Assembly: GCF_007860175.1 (NCBI RefSeq)
Contig: NZ_SJPX01000001.1
Location: forward strand, 1,714,768-1,778,767
Length of the DNA stretch: 64,000 bases
Direction of reading: 5' to 3'
Source of the DNA: Rubripirellula reticaptiva
GTDB taxonomy: Bacteria; Planctomycetota; Planctomycetia; Pirellulales; Pirellulaceae
Both the position numbers and the translations under genes were made by a program. The notes under the pieces are model-generated. The model worked only from the letters and a program-made list of their open reading frames with translations. It was not told where the DNA came from and searched no databases. Positions 1 through 10,283 of this stretch are shown here, one piece after another (position 1 is the first letter of the stretch; each line of letters starts with the position of its first letter).

Positions 1-400
1 GCTACTCGAATCGCCGTTGCCAGCAGGGTCTGCGCATCGCCCCACTGGTCAGAAAACTTTGCCGCGTTTTTGCAGACGGCACCTGCACCGATGTAGATCT
101 TCAAATCATGTTGGTCGGCCAAATCCTTGATTTGCAGAAGGTGCGATTCTTCGAGGCTTTCGAAATAGTGGAAGCCATTGAGTAGTACCGCATCGAGGCG
201 TTGCTCGGCGGCAAATTCAATCAATCGTTTTGCTTTCCACTTCATCCCTCGTAGCGAATGCCCGTCGAGTCCGAGCGGGATGCGGGCTGGATTGCCTACG
301 TCAGTTGCAGCAAGGTTCGTGTCGAGCCCCGCTGCAGCAATCGTGGTGGCCGTGCCAACGAGAAAATCGCGGCGCCCGAGTGATTGGGGGGAAGAGTCAT
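1..400 (-). CDS. Tat-exported sugar phosphate isomerase/epimerase-like protein, partial, with apparent frameshift
   Basis: The 3' part of the gene lies beyond the window edge. The reading frame gives a twin-arginine signal (SLGRRDFLVGTATTIAAAGL) followed by a TIM-barrel start (IPLGLDGHSLRGMKWKAKRL, then LDAVLLNGFHYFESLEE), which resembles planctomycete sugar phosphate isomerase/epimerase-like proteins. In this frame no ATG, GTG or TTG lies between the upstream stop at 456-458 and the Tat signal. An ATG at 398-400 sits in another frame and would join it if the run of six G at 386-391 (plus strand) had seven. This is therefore either a one-base deletion in a homopolymer (or an assembly error), or a start I cannot see. 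It follows the sulfatase gene on the same strand and may be co-transcribed. Family assignment is moderate; substrate unknown. Confidence 0.55.
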
Positions 401-455
401 TGGAACGTTCGTCGAATGAGTGTTGCGTGTTGGGAATCGGCGGTCGTTGACCTTG

Positions 456-2036
<1,581 letters not shown>

Positions 2037-2139
2037 GGAATATCGATCTCGATTTTGAAGGGGCTGGGACGGGCGAAACGTGTTTCGCGAAATCACAAAG
2101 CGGCAGGGCAAGAGACCGATTGCGACTTTCATTCTCGCT

Positions 2140-3918
2140 TTACTTTCGTTTCAAGATCACCTGATGCGGGCCTTGGGTTTTTCCGTCGAAATTCACTTCA
2201 ACATCCAGCCTGACCTTCCCCGCAGGAATCTTCAGTTGCGCGATGTTGCCAAGTTGCTTGCCGGCAGGAATATCAAGCTGTGTCGTGGCTTTGCCTGCGG
2301 TGATCGTCGCGGTTCCCATCGGCGGCGGCGACGCAAACAAGACCTCTACTTCGTAAGCGGCGTCGTCCAACGCTTCCAACAACCAGAAGCCCGCCGAATC
2401 TTGTGCCCACGGTCTTCCGCGAAGATGTCGCCAGTCTTGACGTGTCAGAACGGTCGTTAGCTCATCTTCGGTTCCGATCACAATTCGCGGCGGGGCATAA
2501 TTGTCGGGCCGCGTCGAGCTGACATCCTTGAACCAAGCCTCGTATCCTGCAGAGAGTCGCTGCACAACGTCAGGCTGTTGATCGGCTAAGTCGTTGTTTT
2601 GGCGAGGGTCTTTGCTCAGGTCATAGAGCTGCAGCTTTGGCTGGCCCTTGAGTTTTTCGTTGCCGAAGCCACTCGGATGCACTAGTTTCCACGGTTCCTC
2701 ATGAATCGCGAAGTGATTGAATAGCTGCGGCTGGTCGCCGCGGTGAGATTGGAATACGACTTGTCTTGTTGGCCAGTCTGAATCTTCGCCCGTTAACATC
2801 GGCAAGAAACTTCGCCCGTCCAGATGTTGTTCTGCTGGAACGGTGACATCACACGCATCAAGGATGGTGGGTGCGACATCGATGTGCGCGCACAGCTTGG
2901 TCACGGTCTTGTTGGCCGAAACCTTTGCAGGCCAATGAAACAGAAGCGGCGAGCGAATGCCGCCATCGTCGACGCCGGTCTTCATGCCGCGCATGTTGCC
3001 GACATACCGCATCGTGTTCGGGCCGTTGTCGTTCAGATAGATCACGATGGTGTTTTCAAGGATGTCAAGCTCGACGAGCTTGTCAAACAGTCGACCGACA
3101 TTCTGGTCAATGTTCGTAACCATCGCCGCGATCCGAGCCAGTTTGTCGGATTCCTGCTTGAGTCGATCTGGACGAAAGTTGCCGATCATGATCGGGGAGA
3201 AATCGACTTTGCGATATTCCTCGTATAGTTGTTGGGGCACGTCGTCGAAGGGCCCGTGGGGCGCGTTGGTTGCAATGTAAGTAAAGAAGTTGTCGCCCGA
3301 CTCAACGCTGTCGCCAATGAATTCCATGGCGGCGTCAAAGAAGATGTCCGTACAATATCCTTGCTTTTTGACCTCGTCGCCGTTCTTAAAAAGCGTCGGA
3401 TCGGTGTACTTTCCTTCGGCGCCGATGGGATCCGACGGTTGGCCGATCCCACCACCACGATGCACAAGACTGTCCTGAAAACCCTGGTCCATTGCCCGCA
3501 GCGGATAGTTGTCACCGAGGTGCCACTTTCCGTAGATGCCGGTCCGGTAACCAGCCTGCTGAAGCGACTCTGCAAGCGTCACTTCATCAGGGTCCATCAT
3601 CGACCGGCCAACGTACGTGTCGATGCAACGAGTCCGGTAGTTGTACCGGCCAGTCATCAGGCTGGCCCGAGTCGGCGCACAGACTGGACTGACATAGAAG
3701 TTGCTCAGAAAACCGCTGCGTGAATGCATCGCGTCAATGTTCGGAGTTCGGATCAACTCGTTGCCCTGAAAACCATAGTCGCCCGTCCCCTGATCGTCGC
3801 TCATGATCAGAATCACGTTGGGCCGAGACACGTCTGGTGCGGCGCACGTAAATTCAGTGGCAGTGCAAACCAGAAGCAATGGCAGGACGTAAAGCAGGTG
3901 TTGTGATTTCAGTAGCAT
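2140..3918 (-). CDS. Exported arylsulfatase A-like sulfatase
   Basis: A 592-residue sulfatase with a signal peptide ([20 protein letters not shown]), the metal site [16 protein letters not shown] at about 34-49 and the FGly motif CAPTR (Cys about 80) followed by ASLMTGR, the classic arylsulfatase signature. [10 protein letters not shown] and the later [13 protein letters not shown] fit the active-site Lys/His and Asp/Asn. The last ~100 residues form a C-terminal sulfatase subdomain plus a short beta-rich tail. The product probably acts in the periplasm or at the cell surface. It is the first gene after the FecR/LamG gene in the same direction, with a 270 bp gap, so it may be part of that regulon. 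The exact substrate cannot be told from sequence. Confidence 0.9.
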   Translation of the reverse strand: MLLKSQHLLYVLPLLLVCTATEFTCAAPDVSRPNVILIMSDDQGTGDYGFQGNELIRTPNIDAMHSRSGFLSNFYVSPVCAPTRASLMTGRYNYRTRCIDTYVGRSMMDPDEVTLAESLQQAGYRTGIYGKWHLGDNYPLRAMDQGFQDSLVHRGGGIGQPSDPIGAEGKYTDPTLFKNGDEVKKQGYCTDIFFDAAMEFIGDSVESGDNFFTYIATNAPHGPFDDVPQQLYEEYRKVDFSPIMIGNFRPDRLKQESDKLARIAAMVTNIDQNVGRLFDKLVELDILENTIVIYLNDNGPNTMRYVGNMRGMKTGVDDGGIRSPLLFHWPAKVSANKTVTKLCAHIDVAPTILDACDVTVPAEQHLDGRSFLPMLTGEDSDWPTRQVVFQSHRGDQPQLFNHFAIHEEPWKLVHPSGFGNEKLKGQPKLQLYDLSKDPRQNNDLADQQPDVVQRLSAGYEAWFKDVSSTRPDNYAPPRIVIGTEDELTTVLTRQDWRHLRGRPWAQDSAGFWLLEALDDAAYEVEVLFASPPPMGTATITAGKATTQLDIPAGKQLGNIAQLKIPAGKVRLDVEVNFDGKTQGPHQVILKRK

Positions 3919-4188
3919 GGATTGTCAGCCAGTTGAATAGTCGGTAGGGGAATGCAGGAATCAAATAGTCGGAAACTGCTCGTGCATTACGCAACCACCT
4001 GATCCTAGCACGACTCGCCAGCGAGTGTTCCTTTGCGTAACACTTGCCGGTCGGTTGTTAATCGATTTCTGGTCGTGTTTTAGTCTGCGAAAGAGCGAAC
4101 CGTAGACACGATTTGGCAGAGCGAAATAGGACCGATCTACTGCGTTGGATTACTTGTTGGCGAGTGGTGCTTGTATCGGAATCCTTCA
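3919..4188. other. Intergenic gap with a small hairpin
   Basis: No gene was recognised in this 270 bp gap between the FecR/LamG gene and the sulfatase downstream of it. A stem with arms at 4021-4029 and 4039-4047 (GCGAGTGTT / AACACTTGC, one G-T pair, 9 nt loop) could be a weak terminator of the FecR gene or an attenuator. There is no clear T tract. The promoter of the sulfatase pair probably lies here, but I cannot identify it. Confidence 0.3.
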
Positions 4189-5838
4189 TCAGTTCGGAAC
4201 TCCCAACTCATACAAGTTCGTAATCTCGTCGCCGGACAACGGTTCTTGATAGATCAAAAACTCATCGACTCGTCCGTTCAGGTTTCTAACTGGAAACGAC
4301 TCGCCTTCAATCGGCAAACCCCAGTTTCCAATCTCACATGCACCGAACGTCACTTGGCGTCCATCCTGATGATGTTCGCTGAACTCACGACTAACTTCCT
4401 TGCCATCGAAGTACTGCACTGCTTCGCCAGTCGTTGCATCGAAAGTAACCGCAATGTGATGCCAACGCCGACCGGCGGCGTTGAAGATCGGCGGCGTATA
4501 GTAAATCTGGTTCTGACGATTCGGTTTGCGCTTCTGTTTTGCATCGTTTGGGGACCGCAGGTAGTTAACGGAGAACATCAGGCGGCCCGATTGGTCAATT
4601 TGCCAGTGCGGTTCTCCATCTTCGTATCCGTCGGATAACAGCAATGCGTTGTACTTGCGGTCCAGTCCGTCGACTCGAAGCCACGCGGCCATCGTTAAAC
4701 CTTCATATTCATCTTTCCCCAAATTGATGCGGACACGGTCGCCGGGGCTCTTGAACTCTAACGCAGGTTTGCTGGGCCAACGTCCGTCAACCCAGCGGGC
4801 GCCGACGGCGGAACCGTGACTATACGGACGTTTCGGAATCGCAAAGTTGTTGACAAGTCGATCCCACTTCTCATCTTCCCAACGCCAGAATTGATAGCAG
4901 CCAATGATGCGTTCATCTGAACGCACTTCATTCATCGCCGTACGCCATTGTTTTGTTTTTGTTTGATAGTACTCTTCCTTGCGTCGTTCAAACTCCTCCA
5001 CGCTCGGAAAGTCCGCTGGATTGGAGACGCCCGCCACGACAGGAAGGTCGGTAGCTTTTTTGAGACTGCTGCCTTCACGGATGATTTGCATTTGGGAGCC
5101 CGGTACATGAGCTTCGACTTCGCCATCGAAAACATGTAGAGATGATTCGGCCCCATCGACCTGGACAGCGAACTCGGTTCCAAGATCGACGACTTTCATG
5201 CCCGGAAGTGTCAGGCGGAAACCGATCGCAGGTGGAGGCACGTGCATCGTGACTTTGCCTTGCGCACACTCTGCTTCCCAGGAACTGATCAACTGCACTT
5301 CTGCCGCTTCGTCGATCAGCATGGTCGCACCGCTGAAGAAGTCGATTTGCACCGCACCGGAAAGCAACTTGAGCTGTCCCGGTTGCAAGGAGTCACCTTC
5401 TTGATACTGCACTTCTCCGGCAAATTTTGCGTCCACCACACGCGACAGCACCGCGCAGCCTGCTTCGACGACTTCGTCCGAGTCATTGGAGGCAACTTCT
5501 GAGGCGGCAATTTGTGGTTCCGCATCACGATTGCGGTCGAGTCCGATTCCGTAGCCGATCGCGAGTAACAATACGGCGGCGACAGCGGCGAGAATGACGA
5601 CCCGAGCACTCACGCCTTTCGCTTTCGTCGATTCTCGTAACGAATCAGCACTAACAGGCGTTTCGATCACGACTTCACTCATCAGCCGCAAATCTGCGTC
5701 CAAGCCACAGACGTCCACAAATTCGCTGCGTCGATCTGCGGAGCTTTCCAGCACAGTTTGAAGTTCCGCAGATTCGGTCTCAGTGAGCGAACCGTCGAGC
5801 CAGTTGGAGACAAGTTCCATGAATCGTAAGTCGTTCAT
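4189..5838 (-). CDS. FecR-domain anti-sigma-like membrane protein with C-terminal LamG domain
   Basis: A 549-residue protein, presumably a trans-envelope regulator of the preceding ECF sigma factor. The start chosen is the ATG at 5838, whose ATGA overlaps the stop of the sigma gene; the frame is open 12 codons further up. An N-terminal cytoplasmic segment (MNDLRFMELVSNWLDGSLTE) resembles planctomycete anti-sigma N-termini. It is followed by one membrane segment (VVILAAVAAVLLLAIGYGIG, about 84-104), a FecR-like region with PGMKVVDLGTEFAVQVDG, and a concanavalin/LamG-like domain over the last ~220 residues (AAWLRVDGLDRKYNALLLSD; RRWHHIAVTFDATTGEAVQY). LamG domains commonly bind glycans, so the protein may sense polysaccharide directly (inference). 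Sigma and FecR are translationally coupled. Confidence 0.8.
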   Translation of the reverse strand: MNDLRFMELVSNWLDGSLTETESAELQTVLESSADRRSEFVDVCGLDADLRLMSEVVIETPVSADSLRESTKAKGVSARVVILAAVAAVLLLAIGYGIGLDRNRDAEPQIAASEVASNDSDEVVEAGCAVLSRVVDAKFAGEVQYQEGDSLQPGQLKLLSGAVQIDFFSGATMLIDEAAEVQLISSWEAECAQGKVTMHVPPPAIGFRLTLPGMKVVDLGTEFAVQVDGAESSLHVFDGEVEAHVPGSQMQIIREGSSLKKATDLPVVAGVSNPADFPSVEEFERRKEEYYQTKTKQWRTAMNEVRSDERIIGCYQFWRWEDEKWDRLVNNFAIPKRPYSHGSAVGARWVDGRWPSKPALEFKSPGDRVRINLGKDEYEGLTMAAWLRVDGLDRKYNALLLSDGYEDGEPHWQIDQSGRLMFSVNYLRSPNDAKQKRKPNRQNQIYYTPPIFNAAGRRWHHIAVTFDATTGEAVQYFDGKEVSREFSEHHQDGRQVTFGACEIGNWGLPIEGESFPVRNLNGRVDEFLIYQEPLSGDEITNLYELGVPN

Positions 5839-6365
5839 GACAATCCCTGATCTGCAAGCGTTTGTTTCACACACATCAAAAGTTTTTGCCGAAGTCGATG
5901 AACGGCCTTATAGATCGCCTGTTCGGGACGAGAATTCTGTTGAGCGTACCCGCGAATGGTGACGCCCGGCTGATGCACCTTGAGGATCAATTCTCGTTTG
6001 GCCTGGTCGAGCTTTTGTAAGCATCCTTCCAGAGCTTGCTGTCGATCTGCGTTGCCAGCAACAATGTTGCCTACTGAATCAGCTAACTGTTCGGCGAGTT
6101 TGTCCGAAAACACCAACGGGCTTCGGGCAATTGAACGTCGATACTTGAGCGACTCAAATCGAGCGATCGTCATCACCCAACCACCAAAACGATTGATGTC
6201 GTCAAGCTCGTCGAACTTCTTCCATGCAATCAAACTGGTTTGTTGAACGACCTCCTCCACATCGTGCCACGTTGGAACGAGCCGGCGCACGTAGGCCTTC
6301 ACGGCTGACTCTTCCTCAATCAGCAGTCGCACGAATGTTTCGTAGCTTGATGAATTCTCGTTCAT
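5835..6365 (-). CDS. ECF RNA polymerase sigma factor, Rhodopirellula/Verrucomicrobium type
   Basis: A 176-residue sigma-70 family protein. Region 2 is visible as DVEEVVQQTSLIAWKKFDE and GGWVMTIARFESLKYRR, and region 4 as KLDQAKRELILKVHQPGVTI followed by an HTH near the C-terminus (QAIYKAVHRLRQKLLMCV). The length fits the extracytoplasmic-function sigma group typical of Rhodopirellula and Verrucomicrobia. Its ATG overlaps the stop of the esterase gene by four bases (ATGA), and its own stop overlaps the FecR start the same way, so esterase, sigma and FecR are translated as a coupled set. It probably recruits polymerase to this or related polysaccharide genes when released by the FecR protein (inference). 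Confidence 0.88.
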   Translation of the reverse strand: MNENSSSYETFVRLLIEEESAVKAYVRRLVPTWHDVEEVVQQTSLIAWKKFDELDDINRFGGWVMTIARFESLKYRRSIARSPLVFSDKLAEQLADSVGNIVAGNADRQQALEGCLQKLDQAKRELILKVHQPGVTIRGYAQQNSRPEQAIYKAVHRLRQKLLMCVKQTLADQGLS

Positions 6366-7330
6366 TCCTCAGTGCCATCCGTGCTGGCGGTTTGGTTCTT
6401 TAGCGTTCGATCGAAAAAGGGAACGGCCGCGTCCATCATCTGATCGAACCAGACCTGCTTGACCGTAAACGGATGCGGGGCGTCTTTGATGATGGTCAGT
6501 CCGTTCTCAATGCCAAAGTCGTCCATCTTCTGACGCAGTGAATCGGCGCGAGTGCTTGAGTCATCTTTCTCGCCGGTGATGAGCCAAACCGGTGGATCGT
6601 TCTTGTCGAGGTGGGCCAGTGGTGAAGCGAGTCGGTAGGTCTCGGGGACTTCCTCTTGCGAACCTCCGAGAAACTGTTGCCAGATAGCTGCACTCGCTGA
6701 TTTTTCACGGTTTCGCTGCGACATGAAGTCCGTCTGGCCGCCCATCGGAACCACCGCTTGGATCGCGCTGCTGAATTCGGCGTTGCCACCGTCACCGTCG
6801 AGTTCCGCAACTCCTGCCGACGTTGCCAGCAGCGCTGCCAGATGACCACCCGCGGAGTGGCCGATTGCGCCGATGTGGTCAGCGTCGATGCCGAACTCGT
6901 TCGCATTGGCACGCAGGAACCGGACGGCCGCTTTGCAGTCGTGAATATGAGCCGGGAACTTTGCTTCCCCGCTCAAGCGATAGTCAATCGACGCCGTCAC
7001 GTAGCCTTCCGCTGCGAGGGCTTGAGCGACATTGCGATGATGAATCTTTGCTCCTTTTCCCCAGCCGCCACCGTGAATGCAGACGATCGCCGGCAACATT
7101 CCCTGCGCATTCTTCGGACGATAGAGGTCCATCTGCAACGTTCGGTCCCCGTACTTTGCGAACGTCACGTCAAGTCGTTCGTCCAACCGTTCCAAGGTGG
7201 CCTTTGGAATGACCGTCTTTCCGTCAGCACCAGGGGGGTTGTCATCAGCAACGCCAGACAGTCCAGAAGCTGTGCAAAGTAAGCCCAGCAAAACAGCACG
7301 GGCAATGGGCAGATGGGGAATCGTAGTCAT
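6362..7330 (-). CDS. Exported alpha/beta-hydrolase (esterase/lipase, BD-FAE type)
   Basis: A 322-residue hydrolase with a signal peptide (MTTIPHLPIARAVLLGLLCT). The oxyanion-hole motif HGGGWGKG is at about 86-93, the nucleophile elbow GHSAGG has its Ser at about 159, the acidic residue is likely in TGEKDDS, and the His is in KDAPHPF near 287. The fold matches esterases that remove acetyl or feruloyl groups from plant or algal glycans, but the true substrate is unknown. It starts 24 bp downstream of the DUF1592 gene and its stop overlaps the sigma factor start by four bases. An enzyme gene coupled directly to its likely regulator is notable. Confidence 0.85.
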   Translation of the reverse strand: MTTIPHLPIARAVLLGLLCTASGLSGVADDNPPGADGKTVIPKATLERLDERLDVTFAKYGDRTLQMDLYRPKNAQGMLPAIVCIHGGGWGKGAKIHHRNVAQALAAEGYVTASIDYRLSGEAKFPAHIHDCKAAVRFLRANANEFGIDADHIGAIGHSAGGHLAALLATSAGVAELDGDGGNAEFSSAIQAVVPMGGQTDFMSQRNREKSASAAIWQQFLGGSQEEVPETYRLASPLAHLDKNDPPVWLITGEKDDSSTRADSLRQKMDDFGIENGLTIIKDAPHPFTVKQVWFDQMMDAAVPFFDRTLKNQTASTDGTEE

Positions 7331-7354
7331 AGTGCGTTTCAGTTTGGAAAGTGG

Positions 7355-9802
7355 TTAGTTATCAATAAACACTTCGCTAGTGACGATCAGTTCAACCAAA
7401 TTGTGCAAACCATCACCTTTTGCGGTAAGCTTGCCAACGATCGATTCGATCACTGGCCGGTCTTGGAAACCAACTTCTCGCCCTAGTGCGTAGGTGAGCA
7501 TCTTTTCGGTCAGACAATGAGCGAACTGATCCTTTTGTTTTAAAAGCAATTGCTTGAGCTGGGCGATATCAGTAAACGATTCTCCCGTCGGCAAAGTTCC
7601 GGTGGTGTCCACCGCGCCAATGGGCTTTCCCTTGCTGTCATAATACTCGCGACGAAGCGAACCGATGGGATCGAAGCTTTCTAGAGCGAATCCGATCGGA
7701 TCAATTTTGCGATGGCACTCGGCGCACGTGGCGACATTACGATGCTTGGCAAGCTGTTGACGAATGGTGGTGGCGCCTCGGATATCCGGTTCCAGCGGCT
7801 CGACATCCGGCGGCGGTGGCGGAGGTGGTGAACCGAGAATATTTTCCAGCACCCAGATGCCGCGAGTGACCGGCGAGGATTCGACTCCATTGGAAGTTGC
7901 TGTCAGCACACTCGCGTGACCGAGCAGCCCTCCGCGAAGCGAATTTTTCGGCAGTGAAATTCGCCTAAACTCGTCTCCCTCGATCGTGGGCAGACCGTAA
8001 TGTGCGGCCAGATAGCGATTGGCGAACGTAAAGTCCGAATCAATGAAATGTTCAATGCTCAGGTTTTTATGCAGAACCTCTGCGAAGAACAGCTGGGTTT
8101 CCCGTCGCATCAACGGCTCAAGCTGTCGATCATAGTAGGAAGTAAACTTTTGCGTGTCCGGCGGCATTGATCCGAGTTCATTCAGGTGCAGCCAACTGTT
8201 TGTGAAATTCACGATGAACGCTTCCGCTCGCGGGTCTTGCAACATGCGTCGCGTTTGAGCGAGCAGCGTCTCGGGTTCACGGAGCTTTCCGCTGGCAGCG
8301 GCGCGGAACAACTGGTCATCCGGCATCGAACTCCACAGAAAGTACGACAGGCGCGACGCGAGTCGGAACGCTTGATCGCCGCTTTCACCGGCATCAGGTG
8401 GAGTTTCCACGTACAGAAAATTCGGCGAACAGAGGATCGCTTTGCAAGTTGTCAGAAATGCGGTCTCTTCGGATTCGCCAGCGCCCATTCGTGACTGGCA
8501 GAAAGTCTGATACCGAGCGACTTCCGATTCCAACGGTGGACGACGGAAAGCACCATATAGAAATGGTTCGAGTGACCGCTGGTGCTTGTCCGCCAATAAA
8601 TCTGTCGTCGATTCGTCGCGTTGCTCCGGCCCGGCGATTTCCATTTGATGGATTCGCATGCGAGGCCCTTCGTAGGCGTCGGACATCCAGACGTCGAGAA
8701 TCTCGGAAGGCTCCGTCGAGAAGACATCTTTCCAGTTGTTCGTCAACGTTTCGGGATGGTACTTTTGCACCAACTTCACCAAGGAAGTTCTGAAGTTCAG
8801 CGGCCCGTTGGCGTAGCGAATGACGGGCACAAATCCTTTGTCCAGCCAAACTCGGAACTCGTACACCTTCGTCTGGTGATCGAGCAGCGGAACGGTAGCC
8901 ACGACGCGGTCGGAAGAATTTTGCCCCGCCGCCGGACGAGCGACTTTGGGGTTGGTCGCAATGACTTGCATCTTGATCGGCTCGGTACGATCGACTTGCA
9001 AAGAATTGGGCGCGTAAGGATGCTCGCGGTTGATCCCTTCTGCCTTGACGCGAATGGTGTAATGCCCGTCTGCCGGAACACCTTTGAATCGAGTGGCGTG
9101 GACCCGCGGTAGACTAGGATCGCTGTGGCCGACGTCGACATAGTCGCCTGTTGGATTGACCTCAAAATAAACAAACGGACGGAATTGGTATTTGCGTTGG
9201 CACATATCCTGGGCTCGCAACAATTCGTTAATGGGGGCGACGACTGCTTGAGCCTGAACGGCTTTGTCGATGCTCTGCGAAGCCGCGTCTAGATAGCACT
9301 GCAACAGGTAGTCTGACAGAACCAAACTTTCGCCGATGTTGTCGAAACCGTCGACTCGATCGTCCGCTGGGAATGACGTGGTCGGATCGAACGAGTCCAT
9401 GTTGACTCCAAGAAGATCGCGAATCGTTTTGCGGTACTCGTAGCGATTGAGCCTCCGGAATTGTTCATGACCACCCGATGCAAGGGCGTCGCGAGCCAGT
9501 TCGAGCTGACGTGAAACGGTGGCGACAAATCGCTTGGTCTCATCGGCCGAAGGTTGCGGCTCGTCCTCGGGAGGCATCTCGCCAAGATTGACGACGTCAA
9601 GAATTTCCTGCCACTGTTCCGCGATTTGATAGTCCGAAAGCTCAGCTTGCAACGTGTCGAATCGTCGATCCGCGTTCTGTTCCTCCACGCCGTGGCAGCG
9701 AATGCAGTGGTTTCGCAGGTAGGCCTTGGTGTCAAAGTCGTTATCGGCGGACAGGCACGTCGATGGGAAGAGCAACAGGATTATGAGGAAGATATTTTTC
9801 AT
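7355..9802 (-). CDS. Planctomycete DUF1587/DUF1592/DUF1588/DUF1585 cytochrome-like exported protein
   Basis: An 815-residue exported protein of the family found in many copies in planctomycetes. A signal peptide (MKNIFLIILLLFPSTCLSAD) precedes a haem-type CIRCH motif (residues 33-37). The DUF1587 signature RRLNRYEYRKTIRDLLGVN, the DUF1592 region (FRLASRLSYFLWSSMPDDQL), DUF1588 with SPVTRGIWVLENILG and a second CxxCH (CAECHRKIDPIGFALE), and DUF1585 at the C-terminus appear in the usual order. The biochemical role is unknown; it is nearly always next to a DUF1552 or similar Tat protein, as here. Its ATG lies inside the inner inverted repeat of the four-helix-bundle element, and no convincing Shine-Dalgarno precedes it, so its ribosome site may have been replaced by the element. 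Confidence 0.9.
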   Translation of the reverse strand: MKNIFLIILLLFPSTCLSADNDFDTKAYLRNHCIRCHGVEEQNADRRFDTLQAELSDYQIAEQWQEILDVVNLGEMPPEDEPQPSADETKRFVATVSRQLELARDALASGGHEQFRRLNRYEYRKTIRDLLGVNMDSFDPTTSFPADDRVDGFDNIGESLVLSDYLLQCYLDAASQSIDKAVQAQAVVAPINELLRAQDMCQRKYQFRPFVYFEVNPTGDYVDVGHSDPSLPRVHATRFKGVPADGHYTIRVKAEGINREHPYAPNSLQVDRTEPIKMQVIATNPKVARPAAGQNSSDRVVATVPLLDHQTKVYEFRVWLDKGFVPVIRYANGPLNFRTSLVKLVQKYHPETLTNNWKDVFSTEPSEILDVWMSDAYEGPRMRIHQMEIAGPEQRDESTTDLLADKHQRSLEPFLYGAFRRPPLESEVARYQTFCQSRMGAGESEETAFLTTCKAILCSPNFLYVETPPDAGESGDQAFRLASRLSYFLWSSMPDDQLFRAAASGKLREPETLLAQTRRMLQDPRAEAFIVNFTNSWLHLNELGSMPPDTQKFTSYYDRQLEPLMRRETQLFFAEVLHKNLSIEHFIDSDFTFANRYLAAHYGLPTIEGDEFRRISLPKNSLRGGLLGHASVLTATSNGVESSPVTRGIWVLENILGSPPPPPPPDVEPLEPDIRGATTIRQQLAKHRNVATCAECHRKIDPIGFALESFDPIGSLRREYYDSKGKPIGAVDTTGTLPTGESFTDIAQLKQLLLKQKDQFAHCLTEKMLTYALGREVGFQDRPVIESIVGKLTAKGDGLHNLVELIVTSEVFIDN

Positions 9803-9855
9803 TAGTTATTTGATATTAGTCATTTGTCATTGGGCGAGTACTTGTCGGGGCGATG
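9795..9855 (-). repeat. Inverted repeat arm at the 3' side of the four-helix-bundle gene
   Basis: Plus-strand sequence from ATTTTTCATTAGTTATTTG to GGGGCGATG. It is the inverted partner of 10220-10275. It contains the start codon of the DUF1592 gene (9800-9802) at its outer end and lies just past the four-helix-bundle stop at its inner end. In the transcript the two arms could pair into a long stem. Confidence 0.7.
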
Positions 9856-9859
9856 GTGA

Positions 9860-10222
9860 TTACGTTTGCTTGGCTGTCTTGATCGATGCGTTCAGGATTC
9901 GGCAGAGTTGTTGGTTTTCGTCAATCAGGTCGTTAAGCAATTTTGACGGCATGAGTTCGGCGCGAACGACCATTTTCAGCCAGACACAGCTTTCGTTGAG
10001 TTCCTTGAGCGCGATCCTCAGCTTGTGAATAAAATCCGCGTTGCTTTCGGCTCCACGTGCTTCCGCGTAATTCGGTGCTGGTGAAGTGCCTGATCTCAAT
10101 AACTGATTTGCAATGTGCTTTCCTGCGGGTGACTTCGGCAACGCGTCAGCGACTCGAATCACTCGGACAGCAAAATCAATCAGCCGCTCTTCAATCTCAT
10201 TCGCCTTCGCCGCATCCCCCAT
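9860..10222 (-). CDS. Four-helix-bundle protein (23S rRNA intervening-sequence / bAvd-like family)
   Basis: A 120-residue protein matching the S23/IVP family: an almost wholly helical sequence with NEIEERLIDFAVRVIRVADAL, the conserved QLLRSGTSPAPNYAEARGAE core, then FIHKLRIALKELNESCVWL and LIDENQQLCRILNASIKTAK. Known members form homopentamers, are encoded inside 23S rRNA intervening sequences, and resemble the accessory variability determinant (Avd) of diversity-generating retroelements; their cellular function is poorly known. The start codon at 10222 is preceded by GGGAGG, which lies in the inverted repeat, so the stem could hide the ribosome-binding site. Alternative view: a harmless passenger gene inserted in an operon. 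Confidence 0.85.
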   Translation of the reverse strand: MGDAAKANEIEERLIDFAVRVIRVADALPKSPAGKHIANQLLRSGTSPAPNYAEARGAESNADFIHKLRIALKELNESCVWLKMVVRAELMPSKLLNDLIDENQQLCRILNASIKTAKQT

Positions 10223-10275
10223 CGCCCCAGCCTCCCAAATGACAAATAACTAATCCCAAATAACAAATGAAAAAT
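10220..10275 (-). repeat. Inverted repeat arm at the 5' side of the four-helix-bundle gene
   Basis: Inverted partner of 9795-9855. It begins nine bases after the DUF1552 stop codon and ends on the start codon of the four-helix-bundle gene. It holds that gene's Shine-Dalgarno (GGGAGG on the minus strand). Confidence 0.7.
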
Positions 10276-10283
10276 CTGTTTTT

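Larger units (their letters stand above)
9795..10275 (-). mobile_element. Candidate small element: four-helix-bundle gene between long inverted repeats
   Basis: A ~480 bp unit lies exactly between the DUF1552 stop (10284) and the DUF1592 start (9802). Its outer ends are matching inverted repeats that read ATTTTTCATT-x-GTTATTTG-xx-ATTAGT-x-ATTTGTCATT-GGG on both sides, with only a few differences, and each arm ends in GGGGCGATG facing inward. The only gene inside is a 23S-intervening-sequence-type four-helix-bundle protein. The layout mirrors ribosomal intervening sequences, where a stem formed by terminal repeats encloses such a gene, but here it is in a protein operon. No reverse transcriptase or transposase is present. 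Mobility is inference. Confidence 0.6.

Noticed and set aside
9860..10222. Diversity-generating retroelement because of the bAvd-like protein
   Set aside because: No reverse transcriptase, template repeat or variable repeat was seen within the window.
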